Assembly (NCBI GenBank): GCA_964017195.1
Contig: OZ024887.1
Span: 60,770,811 to 60,834,810 of the forward strand
DNA from: Siderastrea radians
Lineage: Eukaryota; Cnidaria; Anthozoa; Scleractinia; Rhizangiidae
DNA: 64,000 nucleotides
Direction of reading: 5' to 3'
Shown: positions 12,391-25,100 of the stretch, one piece after another
Layout: each line of letters begins with the position of its first letter
Numbering within the stretch: the first letter of the stretch is position 1
Notes under the pieces: model-generated
Database searches by the model: none
What the model was told of the DNA's origin: nothing
What the model saw: the letters and a program-made list of their open reading frames with translations, nothing else
Position numbers and translations under genes: made by a program

Positions 12391-13970
12391 GCACCAGCTG
12401 TGTGGTCATCTGTGGCCCGAAGTGCAGCGTTAACTTTCTTCTAAGTCACTGGGTTTTACGCAACCGGACCCTGGTCCTGACTATCGTCCTTTTTACTGTA
12501 TAAGTAAATTTGATAGTCTGTGAAAGTTTCACATTGGTGAGATCAGTAGCGGACATGAAGTTTTTATAACTTTGTATTTGCTACTCTATTTAAGGTAGCA
12601 ATTTTAATAAAGCATTTTTACCTGTAACCAGATTCAATTCATTGTTTTCATCGTTATGATATAATGAGTTTGCTTGCATGAGCAACATTCAGAAACAAAG
12701 GAGGTAAATGGTAGGTAAAAACGACGTGACAACAGCTTCTGAGTCTAAAGTACTCTTCAGAACAAAGTTATCGAGAAAATAATTTTTACAAAATCACAAG
12801 ACACAGTATACGTCCGCCATGTTGGTGTCCCTCTTTGGGGCACCAATACGGCAGCCATCAAAGTCAGTACAAGAAATAAGCCAGTTAATGAGATCAACAC
12901 TCGCCCATTTCTCATCACACTTATAGAGATGACATATTAATGTTCTAATGATACTTGATAATTGAAAAGTAACCCTATAATATCGGTTTTATGAAATTTT
13001 GAGAGTTTCTGTGTTTCAAGCTGCCACAAATTTGATCAAATTTCAAACTGTTTTATTTGTAAAACGAAGCGATATATCGACATGAAACTTTCCGTGTAGA
13101 TTTATCCAACTAGTGTGTTGAATATATCAAAAGAGCAGGCTGCAGTGGCCTTAGTTTGTGTTTTAGAATTTTGATGACGTAACATGAAAACCAGCAATAG
13201 AGAAAAAAAAAACGCAAAGTCAAACAACGGTTACCATTCAGCTGCTGTCAATCATTGTAGCAGGTAACGTCCAGAATCACGCTCTTAGCGCGTGCAACTG
13301 ATTCACTTTCAATCGACTGTCAATTGACTGTCATCAAATTTACGACTGATGTCAAATATCAAAGATCCCGTACGCGTAGTCTCATCCCTTTCTGACCAAC
13401 AGCTTAACGACCTTATAGGGACACTGTCACCAATATTAAAATTAACCTTGAAAAGCTAAAAGACGTATTCCAGTCAGAGGAAACCCAAAAATACTGGTTC
13501 AGCTTCTTTAAAATTACTCTACCAGTTCTGTCCGACTATAATTAAGTGCGTTTGGCTGAGGAACTCTAGGATGGAAATGGATAGCTACTTGAAAACATTA
13601 GGCTAATGTTTTCAGTTTTTCCTTTGTTTCTTGTAAAAATCACCAGAAACTGACTATGGTTTGTTCTCCCTTTGACAAAATCATTCGATTTCTTCTCTTG
13701 ACGTTCTAGGAGTATTCTGTGTACGAATAAAGGTATTTAATTTAATTTTCAGCTCATTTTTCACCCCAAAAGGTAAAAATCCCCGTGACAGTGTCCTGTT
13801 AATTACCAATCAGGCTGATGAAGCATAGATGCCATCAAATGACAACAATACACACCTGTCGTATTCATCTAAAAAAGTAAAAGTCATCAAGCATTTGAAG
13901 TTTCAGTGGAGTTTGAATCTGCACTAGGGGAAACTTCGTACCCTTAACTATCCACCAGAAACGACTTTGT
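12391..13970. other. No gene recognised
   Basis: Mixed A/T-rich sequence. No convincing ORF, TIR or tandem repeat seen. Confidence 0.35.
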
Positions 13971-14181
13971 TTAACACTTTAAGCCCTAACAGTGACGAAA
14001 TGAAATTTCTCTCTACATTATCACTACTTGTTCAGTGATTCAAGTGATGAGAATAAAGGAAGTGATCATCAAGGATAAGATGCCTTGATATTTGGACAAA
14101 TTCTCCTTACTAGTTTCATGAGAAATGTATGAAGAACAGTAAGGAGAATATGCATTTTTATATCAGGGCTTAAAGGGTTAA
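13971..14181. mobile_element. MITE, 'AAGCCCTAA' family copy 1
   Basis: The ends read ttaacactttaagcccta and its complement cagggcttaaagggttaa. It shares internal words (ttctccttactagt, gacagtaaggagaa) with the copy at 29171-29387 in a MAP9 intron, and with a fragment at about 31120-31290. Confidence 0.6.
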
Positions 14182-14649
14182 CAAGAGATGCTAAAATTCC
14201 AGGGAGTTAACTTAATGTAAACACTAAAAGGATTTAACTTACAAAACGGTTTACGTTTCACTCACACTGCGTATAAACAAACAACATCCTCTGATCGCCA
14301 AACACCTCGTAACGGTCCGTCGAACTTCAATACAATAACATCAAATGTTTGATGACAAAACATGTAACGTCTGCTACCATATTGGGTCATGTTTTTTTCC
14401 GTGACGTGGCGAAGCTTAGATGAAAACGACAGTGTCTACTAGAAATTTAGTCCCTCAAGAGGGCATCTGCTCGGGTTGGACGTCATCGACAACAGTCCTT
14501 TACAGGAGTGCTTTCACTAAGCCAATCACACCAGACAGCCTGGATTGACAACTTTGCTTGTTTAAGAGTGATCGCTGATACAGGTCATTTGGCGTAGCAA
14601 CAAACGTTTTATGCGGTTGCATTTGAGTGGAATACTATTTAACGAAAGA

Positions 14650-15649
14650 TTACTTTGCAATAATCACAAAGGTTGACCAATCACCACAACAGAGTGTCTT
14701 TGCTTTGTGGTTCACTGAAGAGAAGGCCGCGACTTGTGATGGAGTATACTTGTCTTCGCTGTCACCGTGTCCAAGTTGGCCATAATACCCTGGAACATAA
14801 CTTCGCTAAATTATTTTATGCTATTGGACTAAACAGTACAATATAAGAGAAGAAAGGCGAGATTAAGACAAACTGGCTTTGTAGGTTTGAGGTGACTCGA
14901 TCGAAATAAATGACGCGCTCTATGCCAAATCTATGTCACCTCTATGTCAAATTTGGAAAGCGCTGGAACGGTCCAAACTTTGAAGTCCGTTTGGGGACGT
15001 TATTTTGACGTTCAAATTGTGCCGGGATTTTTGTTCCGACGCGGAGTTTGGGGAAAATTGAAGAGTCAAGGTAAGATGTTATTATAAGCTGATTCTAGAA
15101 GTTTAAATCAAATCATAGCAACCAATTTTGTTAGAATAGCAATTTATCAAAAACGTAGTGTTCAGTAAAAACACAATCACGCAAAACTAACGAACAGTAC
15201 ATCTACATATTGATATACGTATTAGTCCTCGATAAAGTGCGTGTAAAATGCAAAAGTTTCAAGGCAATCGAGAAAGAAATGGCGTTAATAGAGTTTCGAG
15301 AGAGGCATAGAGCTCGTCATTTATTTCGATCGAGTCACCTTAAACATACAAAGCCAGTTTGTCTTAGTTTAGCCTAAGTTTCGTCTTAGTTTCGTCCCTA
15401 CAACATTCTATGAAAGTTAGATATCATCTCAACATCTCTCACATCTTAATATATCGCTAACGAAATTTATTCCAAAACTTCAATAACTTTTTATCAGTTA
15501 TTTACAATTAAGTGGTTGATCGAGAAATGAAGATGAGAGTGGTTAATGAAAATGGCACAAACTTACCCCATCCCCACGTCCAGACACTTCCATCACCTGA
15601 AGTTTAACGTAGAGTCTTTTAGACAAAGAAGGACGTCAAAACAAGACTT

Positions 15650-15700
<51 letters not shown>

Positions 15701-18700
15701 ACTACCAGTAAATTGTCAGATGGCGACATCTTACAGTCAGATCTCACGCGTGACCAGTATTTCCAATATTCAAATCAGGTCTCCAAAATTACTCGTTAGA
15801 ATGGATGAAGAATCCAAAACTATAAACAGGAATTGAAAATTCGGCGCAACATTTCGAATTTCCAAGGAAACGTCTCGAGTTAATCGTACATTTTGTGCAA
15901 CGGTAGACTTGAAAAGCGAATCGAATACTTTTCACCCCCTCAAGGAGAAGATACTGCCCATAAACTTTCTGAGTTAGCACTTTAGCCGGATAATGTAAAG
16001 TCTCAAAAAATATATATAACAAATTTCGATAATAAAAACCAGGGTGACGCTTATTGAATTTATGACTGAAGTTCAAAACCGGTTGCAGTCAGTCATTGTA
16101 GCAGAAGTCTTCAAAAGGTCACGTTGTGCGCTGTAAGTGGTGAACATCGATCCATTATGTAAATTTTTGCTTTTTATGGTCGGTTGTCGATGCACTCCTC
16201 AGCTATGGGTTAGGGTTAGTTAGTCAGTTATGGCATAGTTGATATCATTTTATGCGATCTAAAAGTTTGCTGGACTTAACATTTTCGATAAAAGTATGTT
16301 AGTGATGCATGATGAGGTCCTTTTGAAACTCAAAGTTAATCATTTTCATACCAGCAAGAGCGGCAGTGTGCCTTGTTCCACAGCTGACTGTCAGTACGTC
16401 TAAATCACCAGGAATGTCGACAGGTACAGGTACTGTCTGACACTGAACCTGACCACAGGTTGAATGTCCATCGTCACCACTGTCATGATTGACAGCCAAA
16501 CCTAGTTGGCCAGACTCATTCCATCCCCACATGTAAAGGTCACCAAACTCTGTGAAAAAACACGATTTTAAAACATGAAGGTGTGGTAAAAAAGACCTCC
16601 TTTCCAGTGGCTGGGAACTATTTTTCACTCCACCCCCCTTTTTCCTCTTAAAGGCCCCCTATCACAAACAGGTCTGGATTTGCCAAGGTGTTTTTTTTTT
16701 CAACATAATACCGGCATGTGTCTAAAAGTGACAACAGCCTAGGCAAGGATGAATATCGGCAAGGGTAACTCAACTTTTTGGAGAGGCAAGGACAGTTTAC
16801 ACACGTAACTTTTTGTGCTTACCGGTTTTGTACTAGGCAAGGATGTTTTGTTCCAGGCAAGGATGAAAATAATGAAAGTGGGCATGCACAATTATTGAAC
16901 ACAACGTGGCGTCCACAGTGTCAGCAGTTCTGTAACTTTTTTCTCAACCGTTTTGGCGAAAAGTAACGGCATCTTAGGAAGAAAGAGATCGTAGGCGAAA
17001 AATTAAAGTAACGCACTGGGAAGTTACGGCTCTTTCAATAAAAGAAAAAGAAGCTATTAATGATAGTAATGTCTGTAAAGACATAAATATTAAACCCTCC
17101 ACTATCCAATGTACTAGATAGTTTCTTCCGTCCACAAATCGAGTAATTTGTTCACTTTCTCTGTTTTTCACGTTGCCTTCCCTCTCTTGGTCGTCATTTT
17201 TAAAACTGATGATCACTTTAAAACACACGCTGTATCACTGAGGCATGCACACAATCACCCGAAAACGTCTCCGAAGCAAGTATGAGCGTTTACACACTCC
17301 ACCAAAATCCAAAATAGCAAGTTGCCACTTTTCACTCTTGCCAGTGCCTCGCCGGTTTTTTTGAAAAAAGGACAACGTCCGGACGTGGTCCCAAAACCAA
17401 AAAGTACATCGGCAAGGCAAGACAGGCTTACACCATTTTCACAACAAAATTTAACATTGCTTTGCTGGAAATGAAAATTTTTTCTTGCCGATATTCATCC
17501 TTGCCTAGCCATTTTTCTTTTCTGCGGTGTACATGTAAATGGGGTTAAGAAGATGCCAAGAACTTGTCAAAAAACTAATAAAGAAGACTTTTTTGCAACC
17601 TTCCTAAAATCCAGCAAATGAGGAAATATTGTTGGCGTAGCATTCATGGGTTTACATTTCCCATATGTTTTGCCATTTTTACACAAATACAAAGCAAACA
17701 ATTCTTTTGAAAATATTTTGTTTTGGTCCACAACAAAAGACGTGTGCATGTACAAATAGGGAATTACAGTTTGGCAGACACTGTTTCCACAAAAAGATAA
17801 ATGACAATGTAGCACTTCATTTTACAGTTGAAATACTCAGCGCATTCCACTTATTATTTGGGAATGACTTTCATTAATCAGGAACGGATTGCATTATTGG
17901 AATCAAAATTTCACTTTCAAATTGAATATTGTAATGTTCCAACGATAGCCTTGTTCCAAATGAGGAATGCTGATTGGCTTATTATTGACATCAGGCAAAT
18001 GTTCACGTGCGAGTGGCAGACTGTTGGCGGCTTGTTGTGCCTGATGTGATTTGTGTTCGCTCAACAAAATATCAATCGCAAGTACTTTTTCATGTGAAGA
18101 AGCAGTCTACTGTTATAAAACTGTGAAGAATATTTCTTTAAAACAAGTGTGCTGTAAATGCACAAGAAATGTTCCTGAAAATTGAGAAAAATTCCCTGTC
18201 GTGTCAAACCGACTGAAACCAACAGCCGCCAACGGTTTCGTATTTCACGAGTGAACTTTTGGCTTACGCAAGTAACAATGCAATCAACATTCGTTACTTC
18301 GAATGAGTCTACTGTTGGAAGATTTCAATCTTCAATCTGAAAATGAAATTTTGATTCCAATGTTGCAATCCATTCCCGATTAATGAAAATCATTCCTAAA
18401 TAATGAGCGGAACGCGCTGAGTATTTTGAATATAAGCATTGCACGGCTTTAGCAGGTACCACATTTGTCTGATTTTCTCACCACTTATTGCAGCTGAATG
18501 CCATCCTCCTGCAGCTATAAACTGAACTCTTATCCCTTCCAGCGCTGGAATAATGGCTGGACTTTGCTCTTCTACAATCAAACCACGACCAAGCTGTCCA
18601 CGGCTGAAAAATGATAGCATTCCCTTTTGCACTTACAAGTAATGTGCTGAACAGATACAATAAGTGCTATAAACTGTACTTATAATTAACCACTTGCATT

Positions 18701-21148
18701 TCATTTTATGCTGAAAATAATCACTGTTGGTGGTTAATGGGCACCAATACTAAATAGGAACTGAGCCCTGCTGAAATGCAACAAATGGCCCAAGACAAAG
18801 ATAGGTAAAGGCAATTCACAAAGGTAGGTAATTAAGTCACACACGAGTCAAGGAGGCTCATATTGCCAGAGCTTAACCCAGTTTTGGTAGCATGAAGCAA
18901 CTGAGAGTATTGCTACTCCCCTCCGGATGGGATGCTAGTCCATCAGAGGGTTACCCCCAGCAGTATATCGCCGGTACCCATTTACACACCCGGGTGGAGA
19001 GAGACAATGTGGGGCAAAGTCTCTTGTCTAAGGAAACAACAAAATGGCAGGAACTGGGCGTCAAACCACCGATCTTCAGATCTAAAGTCCAATGCGCTAA
19101 CCACTACACCACCATGCCCCTAAGAGTAAAAAAGACAAAGATGCCGTTCTTAAAAAGCGTGGTCATCCCTACCTGCTGAAAGCTGGAGATGACGAGAGAG
19201 ATGAAGTGACAATTCAGTGGGTTCAAAACGTCATATTTGTGGACTGTGATTGTTGAAGTTCAACCCAAAATGGAACATTCTGAAGCCATTTCTTCTCAGT
19301 GTCAAATCCTTTTTATACTGTAATGATTCAATTTAGTGCCCGGGGTGCTTATTCACTTTTGGTAGCTCAAAGGTGGGCTTTTGGTGAGGGGCACTTATTT
19401 GGGATGGGGCACTTACTTCCTTTTTTACATGAACATCAGAGTGTGAAGATGCACTTATAAACGCAGCTGAACAATAGCAGAAACTGTAACACAACAACTG
19501 TAATGATATGGGTTCACATCTTCAATGTCGCTTGTGCAATAGGGGGAGTTATTGGAATAGGGATGTTCATTAAAAAATGACACTCAAGGGGGTGGGTTTA
19601 TAAGAAGGGGGGTGGTGCTTATTGGAAGGAGGGCACTAAATCAAATCATTACGGTATGGAAATTAATGCAAATTTTATGCCAGGGGAGTTTGAATTACCC
19701 CGTCATTTTTTTTCAGTCCTACTTGAACACTGTCTCCTGCCAAACTGTGGTACCGATATACCTTCAAACATAGAACCATACCTCCCTCCACCAAGACTGT
19801 ACACATCCCCTGAGGATGACAGCAAAAGAGCATGTTCCTTGCCACAAGCAACTGATGTCATTTGTGTTGTGATGTCCATTGGTCTGAACAGCAAGGCTGG
19901 TTTGTTTGATTCACAGCCATCCTGGACTTCTTCATGGACTGCATAACCTGCTTGTCCATTGTCTGCAAAACAAAAAACATTAACTTGCACTTGTAGGCAT
20001 GATAACACAATGCTGTTTCCGTTAGATAACAAGAAATGGTTTTTTTTAATGCTGAAAAGCAGGTAAGAGCCACCTGTCAAAAGCAAGCAGCTTGATTCTC
20101 TGCAGCCAACGGCTTTGAATTTTATGCCACTGTTCTTGACCTTAGCTGGTTTTGACTTTTCATTGGTATAATTACTCCAAAGAACACACTCTCCATCTTT
20201 AGTTCGCAATGCCAGTTGTGTCCAGCTACATGACACATCGGTAATAAGGCAACCTGGAAGGAGATTTTCCTGTTTCCCAACTTCTTTTGTTCCAGGAATC
20301 CACCCCACAGCACTGACAGATCCATTTTCTGAATGAGAATGCAAAAAATAAGGGTAAAAAGATAAATTATAAAGCACCAGTACAGTTGTAAACTATATAT
20401 CATTGCGTGGAGAAAAGAAATGTCAGAAAAAGACTCCCAGGTATTGGCTTTTTATATTATGACATATCTGTTCAGCTACAACAACTACATCATAAATACT
20501 AAATTAAATTCTAAATTTTGCACGATCAATTTTCAACAAACCACTTTCACTCTTTGAAGTTGCTACTTTTTTTAAAATACTCGTGATGCTTTGATGTATC
20601 AAAAAAGGGACAGGGACTTGCAGATGAGACACTTAGGGATACTGGATGAGAGAATGGATATGTGAGGATGCAAGGCTGAAGGAGGCAGAGATACAACATG
20701 TGGGAGGTGGGGACTTGAAACTGGGGATGCAAAGCATAGGACCAAAAGATCCATAAAACTGACAAGTCCCACATCCAGAGATGCCAACCTTTGGAAACTT
20801 TGGAGGCCTGAAGTCTGGAAATTTTTTCTTTTGCACCAACACCCTCCCCACACCCACATCATCAACCCAACCTCCCAAATTGACCCGCCCTGCTAAAAAA
20901 AAATGACCCACTACACCCAAGGTGAGCAAGAGTGGGAAATCTGCAGGAACGTTCAAAGGAATTAAGTTATGGTTATCAATTGGTTGAGCGTTTATCCAAT
21001 TAGAGAATTGCTCATAACATGGCTGTAATGGCAAAAAATAATTCCCTTTATTTCTGTAAATGTCTACAACATCATTGGGTGAAGGCTATACAAAAATGTA
21101 GCCAGAAGCCCTCTAGTCCTCGCTTCACAAAGCGTTATTTGTTATTAC

Positions 21149-21226
<78 letters not shown>

Positions 21227-21784
21227 GATCATCATCATCATCATTATTTATTTAGGGAAAGAAGGCCCCAATTGTGTGCAGTCAGTGTAAAATGCAGGCT
21301 GTAGAGAACAAATTAGGTAAAAATGTAGCCTGCAAATACACAGGCTAGTAAAAATGGTGACTGAGCATAAAATGAAGACTGTAGACTAGTAGATGGCTAA
21401 TCCCACGGTCTCTATTAGACCCAACTAGGCCTACATCGTACCGGTAGCTTAGTACGCAGTCTGCGTGCAATTTTTCACTGATCATGAAACTGTATTGAGC
21501 TTTCCCTAACGGAGTTAACGATCAGGACTTCTGGGGAAAATACCTTTTAAATAAAACATGGTCGACCAAGATGCCAGTATACTGTTAACATAGCCAACAT
21601 TCAATGCCAACGGAGTCAATACAGAGGAACCGGATAAATCAAGAGTCTTGACTTGTGCATCTTCACTCACACTTTTTTGAGCAGCCAATTGCGTAAAACC
21701 ATTATATCCAAAGCCAAAACATTGAAAACATCCCAAAGACTCAAAACCAGGCCTCGAGGTTGCCCTTTGCACAGCTTCAGCCAT
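14650..21784 (-). CDS. RCCD1: RCC1 domain-containing protein 1 (RCCD1), 7 exons, 388 aa
   Basis: Exons on the minus strand: 21784-21544, 20328-20074, 19962-19782, 18603-18482, 16549-16352, 15596-15567 (30 nt) and 14789-14650. All join in frame (phases 1,1,2,1,1,1) and give 388 residues; human RCCD1 has about 376. The protein starts MAEAV, has FGFGYNGF at 23-30, then RCC1-type blades: GQLGRG around 230, EFGDLYMWGWNESGQLG at 267-283, CGTRHTAALAG just before residue 334, WTWGWG at 338-343 completed by YYGQLGHGD, and it ends at the TAA at 14650. The GWNESGQL and CG.RHTA blocks are shared with vertebrate RCCD1. In the known family RCCD1 is a partner of the histone demethylase-like KDM8 and is needed for proper chromosome segregation. 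ATG 21784 is chosen because the frame upstream lacks another ATG. The upstream ATGGCGGAC at 21835-21827 is in a frame that soon stops. Introns contain a SINE and several MITEs. Confidence 0.92.
14862..15370. mobile_element. MITE in last RCCD1 intron
   Basis: The left end (14862-14915) and right end (15318-15370) are inverted copies sharing GACAAACTGGCTTTGTA and GGTGACTCGATCGAAATAAA. It lies wholly between the last exon and the microexon of RCCD1. No ORF. Confidence 0.7.
15651..15699. repeat. (GAT)n microsatellite
   Basis: About 16 uninterrupted GAT triplets in the RCCD1 intron, 55 bp upstream (minus-strand sense) of the microexon. Confidence 0.9.
16739..17508. mobile_element. TIR element in RCCD1 intron
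   Basis: The left end CTAGGCAAGGATGAATATCG and the right end are inverted copies over about 25 bp. The interior repeats 'aggcaagga'. No transposase. It lies just upstream (minus sense) of the exon at 16549-16352. Confidence 0.6.
17828..18430. mobile_element. MITE family X, copy in RCCD1 intron
   Basis: Ends AAATACTCAGCGCRTTCC inverted. Subterminal GGAATCAAAATTYCA and the middle segment CCGTTGGCGGCTGTTGG-like are shared with the copy at 39586-40193. About 600 bp and without coding capacity. Confidence 0.75.
18842..19120 (-). mobile_element. tRNA-derived SINE in RCCD1 intron
   Basis: On the minus strand: GGCATGGTGGTGTAGTGGTT (A box near 19107-19098) and GGTTTGACGCC in the B-box position (19067-19057). 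The body carries 'ttgtctctctccacccgggt' and the tail 'gttgcttcatgctaccaaaa'. It is the longest SINE copy in the window. Confidence 0.75.
21142..21249. repeat. (TTA)n microsatellite with (ATC)n end
   Basis: About 30 TTA triplets with a few interruptions, ending in (ATC)5. It lies in RCCD1 intron 1. The Leu-run ORF across it is an artefact. Confidence 0.9.
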
Positions 21785-22162
21785 AAAAACCTTCGAGTAA
21801 TCTTTGCTTGAATTCTTTCCCACCGTCCGCCATTTTATTTGCTAAGCGTCCCGGCCTTCACCTTACAGGCCTGGATGCGTAGCATAACCATGGAAAATGT
21901 AAATGCTCACATATTTGAATGAGTGAGCGTTCGTTGTTTTGGTGTGAGATTTGTCATTAACGAGGCATTTTTCTTTGGTTTTCATCGCATTTTGGGAATT
22001 TGGTTTTGTTCGCTCAAGTTACACAATGAACATGGCAGTCGTCCGTTTCAAAAGTAACAGGAGAAAGGTTGCGGATTGTGTCAGTGTGGAATGCAAACTT
22101 TGAGTGGTTCAATGCTTGTTAACGTTTTTTTCTGTTGACCGTTGTAGTCGGAACACGAAAAT
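21785..22162. promoter_or_regulatory. Bidirectional RCCD1/MAP9 promoter region
   Basis: 378 bp separate the divergent start codons of RCCD1 (minus, 21784) and MAP9 (plus, 22163). No transposon or other ORF is visible here, unlike the flanking introns. On the minus strand an AAAATGGCGG sequence (21839-21830) resembles the YY1-type initiator element often found at housekeeping start sites. No TATA box was recognised in a sensible position. Shared control of both genes is an inference from the spacing. Confidence 0.6.
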
Positions 22163-25100
22163 ATGAGCAACAAAAGAACACTAGTAAAACAAAAAGTGAC
22201 TTATGGTTCCGTAGGAGATGGGAATTTACACGATAGTGACGACGACTTCTCTGGAAAGCGAACCATAACAAAGCGAGTGTCGTTTGAAAGTCACGAGTTG
22301 AGCGAGTCGGATTCGGACGCCGAGAATTCGCTTGGAAGGATTAATCGTACCTCTGGAAGGAAAGCTGGCGATTCCCTGGATGGTTTGTTTAGAGAAACGA
22401 GCACTAAAGAAAGAGAAAACTCCGCGGGGATAAGAAAACGAACTTCAGAAGAAAGCCACACATCTAAAGACAAAGGCAAGATACCGTTTATTTTATTATT
22501 AATTAACATTTTGTAGTGTACCGGCGCTCTTCGTGCAGTTTGCCTTGCAACGGTTCTTGCGGCTTGTTTCAAAAAGCCCTCTAGAATAAGATGTATAAAA
22601 CATTCAGCATGTACCTGTCACAACACAGGGAGGAAAGTGATTTTGGGACAAGTTGGTTAACTCTTTGAACAGTTTGTTTGTGCCCATTTAACAGTACAGC
22701 ATACAAAATCATATGTTATTATATACCAGGTTTTTCAATAGGAATCTGAGTAGGTGGCAAAAGTTTAGGAGTAGGCGGAGAATGATTCTAGGGGGGTCCA
22801 CTTAGAATGCATTTCTTGCATTCTGGAGCAAGAATTAGGGTATTTGAACAGAACAGGAAACACAAATCACCACTGAAATTATTCAGAAGTCAGGGAAGAT
22901 TCTTTTGTTTTTCATGAATAAATCTTGCCCGATTCAATGCTCGTGTTTCGTGGCGAATGTTACTCGTGTTAGTCGTTAAATATGAGGTAATTTCTCAATC
23001 AAATAGGTGGCGAATTCATGTGAACTAGCCGGCCCTTATTGAAAACCCTGATATACACAAGAGTGGTTTAGTGGAAAATAGACCACTCGTAAAGTTCATA
23101 CGAAACTACATCCGGGACTCGAGTGGCGTATTTTCCACATCCTCACTAGTGAGGATATAGATGACGTAATTTCCTGCTTTTACACTGTTTTTTGTGCAAA
23201 AACACTCTTGTCTATATAATAAAAAGAAAATTACCCGGTAGCTTGAAGATATGAATTTTATTTTAGAGTGGTAAAAAACAATATTTTATTCACTCGCTGC
23301 GCTTATTCGTAAAATACCGTTTTTACCACTTGAAAATAAAATTCATATCTTCACGCTGCCGTGTAATATCCTCTATTTACACTTGGAACGCACAACTTGT
23401 CTTGAGCACAGCATTTTTCGAGACAATCTTCTGGAAGTCTCACACACAACTTAAAGGTAGTGCTGCCTTGGCTAATAACATGTAAATTATACCTCCCCCC
23501 CTTTCACCACTTCCCCCCCTTCCTGCCTTTTCAGTTATACTTACATGTTACACATGTACATAATAAGCTATAATAGATGTGATTTTGTGTCACTGTAGAT
23601 CAGAGTTAGTTCTTTTAAGGACGGTGCCTCCTTTTTAGTTTGCAGTTGCTATAGCAACTGAGAACTATTGGGGCTGTCCTGGCGTCGTGTGGAGTTGCAT
23701 TAACTCTTTGGCAACAAGCCCACACAGCCATTCAAAGTAGAATCCTTCGAAGTGTATAAATGGGCGAGTTGTGACGGGCTCTTAACCAAGTTTTGTGCCG
23801 TTGCTGTGGATGAAGAATTAATCGGAGTGTTTGGATCCTCGAAAATACCGTAGATTTTGATTTGCAAAGACAGTGCAGGAAGGAATTGAAAGGAAATGTT
23901 TACTCAGGTGCGTGTTAGGACTCGTTGGTCTTCAGTTTAGGTTGGCATTCGCCAGCGGGTTAGGAACAGCTGGACGAGGACAGAAATTGGTTGTTAAGTT
24001 TAGTTGCTGTCGAAAAGATCGCAAAGAAGTCTTTGTGTGTTGATGTTTCTGATCTGCAAGTGCAAACATCTCTTTATGCATAAGTTGACTGGGGGAGATA
24101 ATTGGTCATAATTAATAAATAAAGTCCACGAAAGGCGATTGTGTATGTTTTCATTTGGTACGGGTTTAAGTTATAAACTATCAAAAATCATCCACATTAT
24201 GAACTTACAGATGTTCAAGGGTTTATTTACAGCTTTCAGTTTGAGTTTTATGCGGTTTACTTTGAGCTTATATATATCTTGCTCGGAATTATCGGCCAGT
24301 CACGATTTCCCCTGTACCCGCGCATTTAATAAATTAAATATTCCATGCATCATTGCCGTCATTGAGCTCTCCAGAATCGACCGTTATTGAAGTGTTTTTG
24401 GTTTCTGTAGTTCATGTCAGTTTAATTTCGTAGTTCCCACAGTTGAATGTATTCGTGGTTATGACATTGATCTGACGATTTAACTCGTTATTCTGAACTT
24501 CCCAAATGATGTTTGTTCATTGATGATTACCAGAAGGATTCTTGAAATCCTTCTCATTAAGCTGCAAAAATGTTTTGTGTTTTCTTTCGCCTAGCCATTT
24601 AAAACGATCTAATTTGTGAGCTTTGCCTGGCACGAAAAGCTATTTACATTTGATTTTCATAATTCAATTAGTAGAATGTTTACATACGTGCAATGTTGGC
24701 ATGATTTCTGACACGAAAGTGTAATTGTCGATCTCAATTTTTTAAATAAACTCAAACAACTTATATACACGCAAAAACTAGCCAAACATCTGTTTCTCTT
24801 TAATTATGTAAGTATTCTTAGTTCTACACTCATTCTATTACTACGAAAAAAAAAACACGCGATTCTCCAGACTTATGATAGCATATTTTTTTTCAAATGC
24901 GTGACTACTTTTTCTAAACCCGTCATTCATGGTCTCCCCGTTATTCTTTAATTTTGAGCTGCCTGTTACCCATTTACTGGTGACACTCTCTATCATGCAA
25001 CCACATCCTGCTCCTGATAACCCACTGATATACACTGAACAATAAAGACAGCAGAGGCAAAACAGTAGTAACATCTCAAAACAACTGCGAACTATCCGAA

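Noticed and set aside
21019..21228. ORF with a Leu run
   Set aside because: Produced by the (TTA)n microsatellite in RCCD1 intron 1.
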